Shown here in pieces: positions 60,432 through 64,000 of a DNA stretch of 64,000 nucleotides. The translations under genes were made by a program, and so were the position numbers. The DNA comes from Kitasatospora griseola (GTDB lineage Bacteria; Actinomycetota; Actinomycetes; Streptomycetales; Streptomycetaceae): NCBI RefSeq assembly GCF_014648555.1, contig NZ_BMRI01000002.1:194885-258884 (forward strand). The letters run 5' to 3'. The notes beneath the pieces were generated by a model. The model saw nothing but the letters and a program-made list of their open reading frames with translations. It was not told where the DNA came from and ran no database searches. The stretch's first letter is position 1, and each line of letters opens with the position of its first letter.

Positions 60432-61205
60432 GTGGCGTCCTTGTCAGGAGATGTTGTCGTCGTCACCGGCGCTGCCAGTGGTATCGGGCGGGCGGCGGCG
60501 TTACGGCTGGCCCGGGCGGGCTGGGCGGTCGCGGCGGTGGACGTGGATGCGGCCGGTCTGGACGGGCTGGCCGCCGAGGCGTCCGGGGTGCGTCCGTTCG
60601 TCTGCGATGTCGCCGACGGGGAGGCAGTTGCCGCCTTCGCGCTCGACGTGGCACGGGAGTTGGGACCGCCGCGCCGGCTGGTGCACAGCGCCGGCGTCGG
60701 TGTGATGGGGCCGCTGCTCGATCAGGATCCGGCGGACACCCTGCGGGTGATGGACATCGTGTACGGCGGGACGCTGCGCATGGTGCACGCGCTGGTGCCG
60801 TTGATGGCGGCCCGGGGCGGCGGCGAGGTGGTGCTGTTGGGGTCGATCGGCGGATGGGTGCCGGTGCCGATGGGCGGCGGGTACGGCGCGGCGAAGGCCG
60901 CGGTACACTTCCTCGCCGAGATCGTCACGGCCGAGCACCGGGCCGACGGCATCCGCGTCCTGTGCGTCTGCCCGCCGGCGGTGGAGACGCCGATGCTGGA
61001 CCGGATCCGCGTCGAGTCTCCTCAACTCCTCGGCCCCCGCCCCGGGTTGAGCATCGAAGCAGTACTGGACTCGATGGACCGGGCACTGACCCGCGGCCGA
61101 CCGTGGGCCTTCCCCGGACGCGGCACCCGGGCCCTGTGGACGGCCCGACGGCTGGCGCCCAGGACGCTCAGCGGAATCATCGCCCGGAAGCTCGTCGGCA
61201 AGTAG
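60432..61205 (+). CDS. Short-chain dehydrogenase/reductase
   Basis: 257-aa classical SDR. Cofactor motif VVVTGAASGIGRAAALRLA is near the N-terminus, with Asp in AVAAVDVDAAG suggesting NAD preference. LVHSAGVGVMG replaces the usual NNAG (His-Ser-Ala-Gly). Catalytic Ser is in VLLGSIGGW, and Tyr151-xxx-Lys155 in GGGYGAAKAAV. The C-terminal RGTRALWTARRLAPRTLSGI resembles SDRs whose last helices contact the membrane. The GTG at 60432 has AGGAG 8 bases upstream. Substrate unknown. It is divergent from the EF-hand gene and may share its promoter region (60037-60431). Confidence 0.88.
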   Translation: MASLSGDVVVVTGAASGIGRAAALRLARAGWAVAAVDVDAAGLDGLAAEASGVRPFVCDVADGEAVAAFALDVARELGPPRRLVHSAGVGVMGPLLDQDPADTLRVMDIVYGGTLRMVHALVPLMAARGGGEVVLLGSIGGWVPVPMGGGYGAAKAAVHFLAEIVTAEHRADGIRVLCVCPPAVETPMLDRIRVESPQLLGPRPGLSIEAVLDSMDRALTRGRPWAFPGRGTRALWTARRLAPRTLSGIIARKLVGK

Positions 61206-61219
61206 CGCGCCACCGTCAG

Positions 61220-61489
61220 CTACCGGCATCCGCACGGTAGTTGACGCAGCGGCGCGCGCACTTCGGCCTCGGCCTGCGGGACGGCGGCGGCGCGCCCGCG
61301 AGCCGTCTCGTAAATCCGGGCGACCACCTGCCCGCAGGCCGTCCCCGGCCCGAGCCTGGCGGGCTTCCGGCAGTCGCGGACGGCCCCGAACAGGTCGGTG
61401 AGCCGGTCGGCACCCTGCTCGGTTCCGTGGCGCAGGAAGACGGCGGCCTGCTCGGGGAGCCGGCCGGCGCGATCGGCGCCACGGCGCAC
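61220..61489 (-). CDS. Doubtful 89-aa hypothetical protein or gene remnant
   Basis: Minus-strand frame with good G/C bias at third positions and a plausible helical product (RLPEQAAVFLRHGTEQGADR, QVVARIYETARGRAAAVPQA). It starts at a GTG at 61489 with no visible ribosome-binding site and converges with the SDR gene. It could be a small gene, the remnant of a larger one, or chance. No family is recognised. Confidence 0.35.
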   Translation of the reverse strand: MRRGADRAGRLPEQAAVFLRHGTEQGADRLTDLFGAVRDCRKPARLGPGTACGQVVARIYETARGRAAAVPQAEAEVRAPLRQLPCGCR

Positions 61490-61530
61490 TGGACGGAGAA
61501 GTCAGCGGCCGGTGGGCGACTGGCAGGCCG

Positions 61531-61560
61531 ACGGCCCGCCGCAGTGCTGCGGCGGGCCGT
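61531..61560 (-). terminator. Perfect hairpin terminator after the CocE-like gene
   Basis: ACGGCCCGCCGCAG at 61531-61544 pairs exactly with CTGCGGCGGGCCGT at 61547-61560, a 14-bp stem with a very tight TG loop. It lies 16 bases beyond the stop of the minus-strand hydrolase gene. Confidence 0.8.
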
Positions 61561-61576
61561 GGGAGCGTTGGGCGGG

Positions 61577-63373
61577 TCAGCCGAGCGGCAGTTCCAGGGC
61601 CGCCGCGCTGCCGGTGGGCGAGCTGATGGTGGTGGTGCCGCCGGTCACGGCGACCGTGGAGTACAGCGGGTCGCGGCTGTTGACGACGAGGGCCAGCCGG
61701 TGGCCGGCCGGTACGTCGTAGGAGGCCGCCTGGAGCTGCCAGTTGACGGTGAAGTCGACCCCGGGCTCCAGGTCGGTCGCGGTGTACGGCTCGTGCGTGA
61801 TGAGCCGCGCGGCGCCGTCCGGGGCGACGTCGTACAGGTAGGCCACCAGGGCGGCGGAGCCGGCCGAGCTGCGCACGGTGAGCTGCACGGTGGCCGCGCC
61901 GCGGATCCGGCGGCCCGGCTCCTCGCCTCGTGCGGTCAGCGGGTCGGTCGACCAGACCAGCAGCTGCTCGCGCTCGAAGGTCGGAAGGTCGTAGCGCTTG
62001 GGGTTGCCGTACCACTCCTGCTGCCCGGTCTTGAGCAGGGCGCCGGCGGTGGCCGAGGGCGTGTCGCCGACAACGAAGTCCCGCGACCAGCCGGTGGTCG
62101 GCTTGTCGGTCAGCGCGCCGTCGGCGGTGGCGCCGGTGCCGGTGAGGTACCAGATCTCGCTGCTGATGGTGACCTCGTCCCAGGACGCGTAGGACTCGCG
62201 GTGCGCCGGAACGAGGATCAGCTCGCTGCCGCCGGGGACGGTGGTGGTCCGGTAGGTGAACATGGACTGGCTGACCACCTGCGGCCACTGCGGCACCTCG
62301 TTGTCCACGCCCAGCAGGTGGTGGTCGAGCCAGTCGAACGCCTCCTGGATCGGCTTCGCCAGCCCCGGGAAGGGCAGGCCGGTCGCCAGGCCGGCCAGGC
62401 CGGGGCCCTCGGGGGCGCCGTGGTCGCCGATCCACAGGTTCAGGTGCTTGGGGACGGTGAGCTGCTGGAACGTCTCGATCACCGGGCCGACCGGGAACAG
62501 CGTCTCGTGCCAGGTGTTGGAGACGAACGTCGGGATCCCCCGCTCGTTGGTGCGGTCGGTGTAGGTCTGCGGGGAGCGCCTGTTGCCCCAGGCCACCACC
62601 TCGTCCAGTTCCTGGCCGGCGAGGAAGTTCGTGAGGATCCGCCGGGTGTCCTCGTCGAACTTCTCCTCCATCGGGCCGCCGGTGAAGCCGATCAGCGCGT
62701 TGACGGCCGCGAGGTGCCGGGTGTTGTTGGCGTACAGGCTGGTGGCGAGGTTGCCCCAGGTGCTCAGCGCGACCACGGCCTCCACCCGGCCGGCCGGGTC
62801 GTGCGCGGCGACCAGCTGGCTGATCCCGGAACCGTAGGACTCGCCGAGGAAGCCGACCTTGCTCGGGGCGAAGTGCTCCTGCGCGAAGTCGATCACCCGC
62901 ACGCCGTCCGACCAGTCGTTGGGCCCGCCGACGTCGATGAAGCCCTCGGAGGTGGACACCCACCCCTTGATGCCGATGCCACGCGGCGTGTAGGCGAGAA
63001 CGTGGTAGCCCTTGCGGGCCAGCGTGAGGTACAGGTACAGGAACGGCAGCCAGCCGTACGGGTTCCAGCCGGCCGGAACGATCACCACCGGGTGCGGCTT
63101 GCCGTCCCGGAGCTTGATGGCGAGCCCCGACAGGCGGACGCCGTCGTCGCCGGTGATGCCGGACACCTCGGTCGCGGCAATCCCCTGGACCTTGGCCACC
63201 AACTCGGCGAGCTCCGCAGGCAGTTGGGAGCCCTTCTCGCCCCGCAGTGCCGCCAGCAGGGCCTGGCTGACGTTGAGCACGGAATCGCTGGGGGTCAGGC
63301 CTTCGCCCCAGATGCCGTTGGCGGCGATGTCGGTGAGCATCGCCTCGGTGGCCTGCGGGGTCGGATCGGTCAT
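61577..63373 (-). CDS. CocE/X-Pro dipeptidyl-peptidase-like serine hydrolase
   Basis: 598-aa hydrolase of the CocE/NonD group (cocaine esterase, X-prolyl dipeptidyl peptidase, acylases). The alpha/beta hydrolase half has PVVIVPAGWNPYGWLPF and the nucleophile elbow VGFLGESYGSGISQ with Ser179. An inserted helical cap covers residues about 220-300. The C-terminal 200 residues are the beta jelly-roll of X-Pro peptidases (ATVQLTVRSSAGSAALVAYL, VPAGHRLALVVNSRDP). No signal peptide, so cytoplasmic. Substrate: an amide or ester not predictable from sequence. ATG 63373 has AAAGGGTGA upstream, and an operator-like site lies 60 bases before the start. Confidence 0.88.
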   Translation of the reverse strand: MTDPTPQATEAMLTDIAANGIWGEGLTPSDSVLNVSQALLAALRGEKGSQLPAELAELVAKVQGIAATEVSGITGDDGVRLSGLAIKLRDGKPHPVVIVPAGWNPYGWLPFLYLYLTLARKGYHVLAYTPRGIGIKGWVSTSEGFIDVGGPNDWSDGVRVIDFAQEHFAPSKVGFLGESYGSGISQLVAAHDPAGRVEAVVALSTWGNLATSLYANNTRHLAAVNALIGFTGGPMEEKFDEDTRRILTNFLAGQELDEVVAWGNRRSPQTYTDRTNERGIPTFVSNTWHETLFPVGPVIETFQQLTVPKHLNLWIGDHGAPEGPGLAGLATGLPFPGLAKPIQEAFDWLDHHLLGVDNEVPQWPQVVSQSMFTYRTTTVPGGSELILVPAHRESYASWDEVTISSEIWYLTGTGATADGALTDKPTTGWSRDFVVGDTPSATAGALLKTGQQEWYGNPKRYDLPTFEREQLLVWSTDPLTARGEEPGRRIRGAATVQLTVRSSAGSAALVAYLYDVAPDGAARLITHEPYTATDLEPGVDFTVNWQLQAASYDVPAGHRLALVVNSRDPLYSTVAVTGGTTTISSPTGSAAALELPLG

Positions 63374-63673
63374 GTGGGATCACCCTTTCGTGAACGGATA
63401 CCGAACCGATCCTGGTCGGGCGAGCAGCAATAGAACTGACTTATCGTCAGATTCACTCGAACGGGTGGAGTTCGGCTCGGTGCACCCGCACGTTTCGGCA
63501 ACCCTGGGCGCGCGGCCACCGCATCGTCCGTGGCAACCCGTCCGCCTGACGGGCCGAACCGGGTCGCAGGAGGCCCGCCCGGCATCCCCCACGCGCCGGC
63601 CGCCCCTGGCCCGCCACGGGGTGCCCGCCTGCTGCCGAGGCGGACACCTCCGTTGCCCGGTGCGGGCGTTCGG
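63374..63673 (-). other. 300-base intergenic region carrying the CocE gene promoter
   Basis: It holds the upstream region of the CocE-like gene and lies downstream of the minus-strand hydrolase fragment that ends at 63674. Apart from the inverted repeat at 63434-63454 I see no gene, no clear terminator and only frames antisense to or continuing from neighbours. Confidence 0.5.
63434..63454 (-). promoter_or_regulatory. Operator-like inverted repeat upstream of the CocE gene
   Basis: CTGAC at 63436-63440 and GTCAG at 63446-63450 form a perfect 5-bp palindrome around TTATC, in a TetR-operator-like layout. The 21 bases match the site at 40464-40484 at about 16 positions, including CTGACT and TCAGATT. 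It is 60-80 bases upstream of the start, where a promoter would be. Confidence 0.5.
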
Positions 63674-64000
63674 TCAGGCGCGAAGGTGCGTGAGGACGGC
63701 GGACAGCGCGCGCTGCACGGCCTCGCGGGTCTCGTCCGTGGGGTCGTGCACGTCGAATCCGTGCATCGCGTGCGGCACGTCCACGAGCTCCAGCGCCGCG
63801 CCGCACTCGTCCGCGGCCGCCACGAACGCGGCGACCGTCGCGGCGATGTCCGGCGCTTCGAGCCCCACCCGGGTCAGCACGATCGGCAGTCGGCCTGCCT
63901 TCGGCAGCACCGCGGCCGGAGCGAAGCGCGGGTCGACACCGACCCAGCCCGCCAGCGGCGCCAGCACCGGGTAGTTGGCGGCGACGCAGCGCAGCCAGGG
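63674..64000 (-). CDS. Alpha/beta hydrolase, C-terminal part (cut by window edge)
   Basis: The frame is open to the last base of the window, giving 108 residues of the C-terminal half of an alpha/beta hydrolase. It shows the strand-and-turn carrying the acid (LPIVLTRVGLEAPDIAATV), then ALELVDVPHAMHGFDVHDPT with the catalytic-type His in PHAMHGF, and a closing helix RALSAVLTHLRA. This resembles acetyl-esterase/dienelactone-hydrolase proteins. The nucleophile lies outside the window. Confidence 0.8.
   Translation of the reverse strand, partial: PWLRCVAANYPVLAPLAGWVGVDPRFAPAAVLPKAGRLPIVLTRVGLEAPDIAATVAAFVAAADECGAALELVDVPHAMHGFDVHDPTDETREAVQRALSAVLTHLRA

Overview
The window is very GC-rich, dense DNA with GTG/TTG starts, strong G/C bias at third codon positions, SARP and LAL-type regulators, many secreted proteins and a modular megasynthase. 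This points to a Streptomyces- or Kitasatospora-like actinomycete, probably in an accessory or chromosome-arm region. No rRNA, tRNA, CRISPR array, insertion sequence or prophage was recognised.

Layout. (1) 1-3.5 kb: the tail of an upstream gene, two strong hairpin terminators, gene relics around a small Nudix hydrolase, an integral-membrane acyltransferase and a small secreted protein. (2) 3.6-11.6 kb: a full-length AfsR-like SARP regulator, a secreted bulb-lectin-like protein, a shortened SARP, a VOC protein, a miniature LAL/LuxR regulator, and a Tat-exported alpha/beta hydrolase coupled to a 59-aa ORF. (3) 11.6-14.0 kb: a two-gene operon of a PrnB/IDO-like putative haem protein and an ATP-grasp ligase, possibly a very small natural-product locus. 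(4) 14.1-19.5 kb: a tannase/feruloyl-esterase-family protein, a secreted alpha/beta hydrolase and a full-size LAL regulator. (5) 19.5-39.1 kb: a co-directional, overlapping set on the minus strand: an M64 zinc metallopeptidase, a 1565-aa beta-rich protein with a C-terminal kelch propeller, a repeat-bearing spacer, a stand-alone kelch protein, and three orphan proteins of 1076, 1761 and 613 aa. I know of no described function for this set; it is the best candidate for an undescribed system.

(6) 39.2-56.9 kb: a polycyclic tetramate macrolactam (PTM) cluster. A sterol-desaturase-like hydroxylase is followed by an iterative KS-AT-DH-KR-ACP-C-A-PCP-TE hybrid synthetase whose adenylation pocket reads DVGEIGSIDK (ornithine), two phytoene-desaturase-like flavoproteins and an MDR reductase. 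This is the ftdA-E/HSAF arrangement. It differs from the textbook cluster in three ways. The P450 is divergent and lacks the K-helix ExxR motif, a Rieske oxygenase follows the MDR reductase, and a BCP-type peroxiredoxin overlaps the Rieske gene. A perfect 18-bp hairpin closes the operon. (7) 56.9-64 kb: a universal stress protein with a zinc alcohol dehydrogenase, a small membrane protein, an ABC-ATPase relic, an EF-hand protein, an SDR, a CocE/X-Pro-peptidase-like hydrolase and a truncated alpha/beta hydrolase at the edge.

Working together. In the PTM operon the synthetase should make an ornithine-linked polyene tetramate. The flavoproteins and MDR reductase then close the carbocycles, and the hydroxylase, P450 and Rieske enzyme are candidate late oxidations. 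The cluster has no dedicated regulator or transporter inside it. Near-identical 21-bp operator-like sites precede the P450/ftdA divergent promoter and the CocE hydrolase gene, suggesting a shared regulator outside the window.
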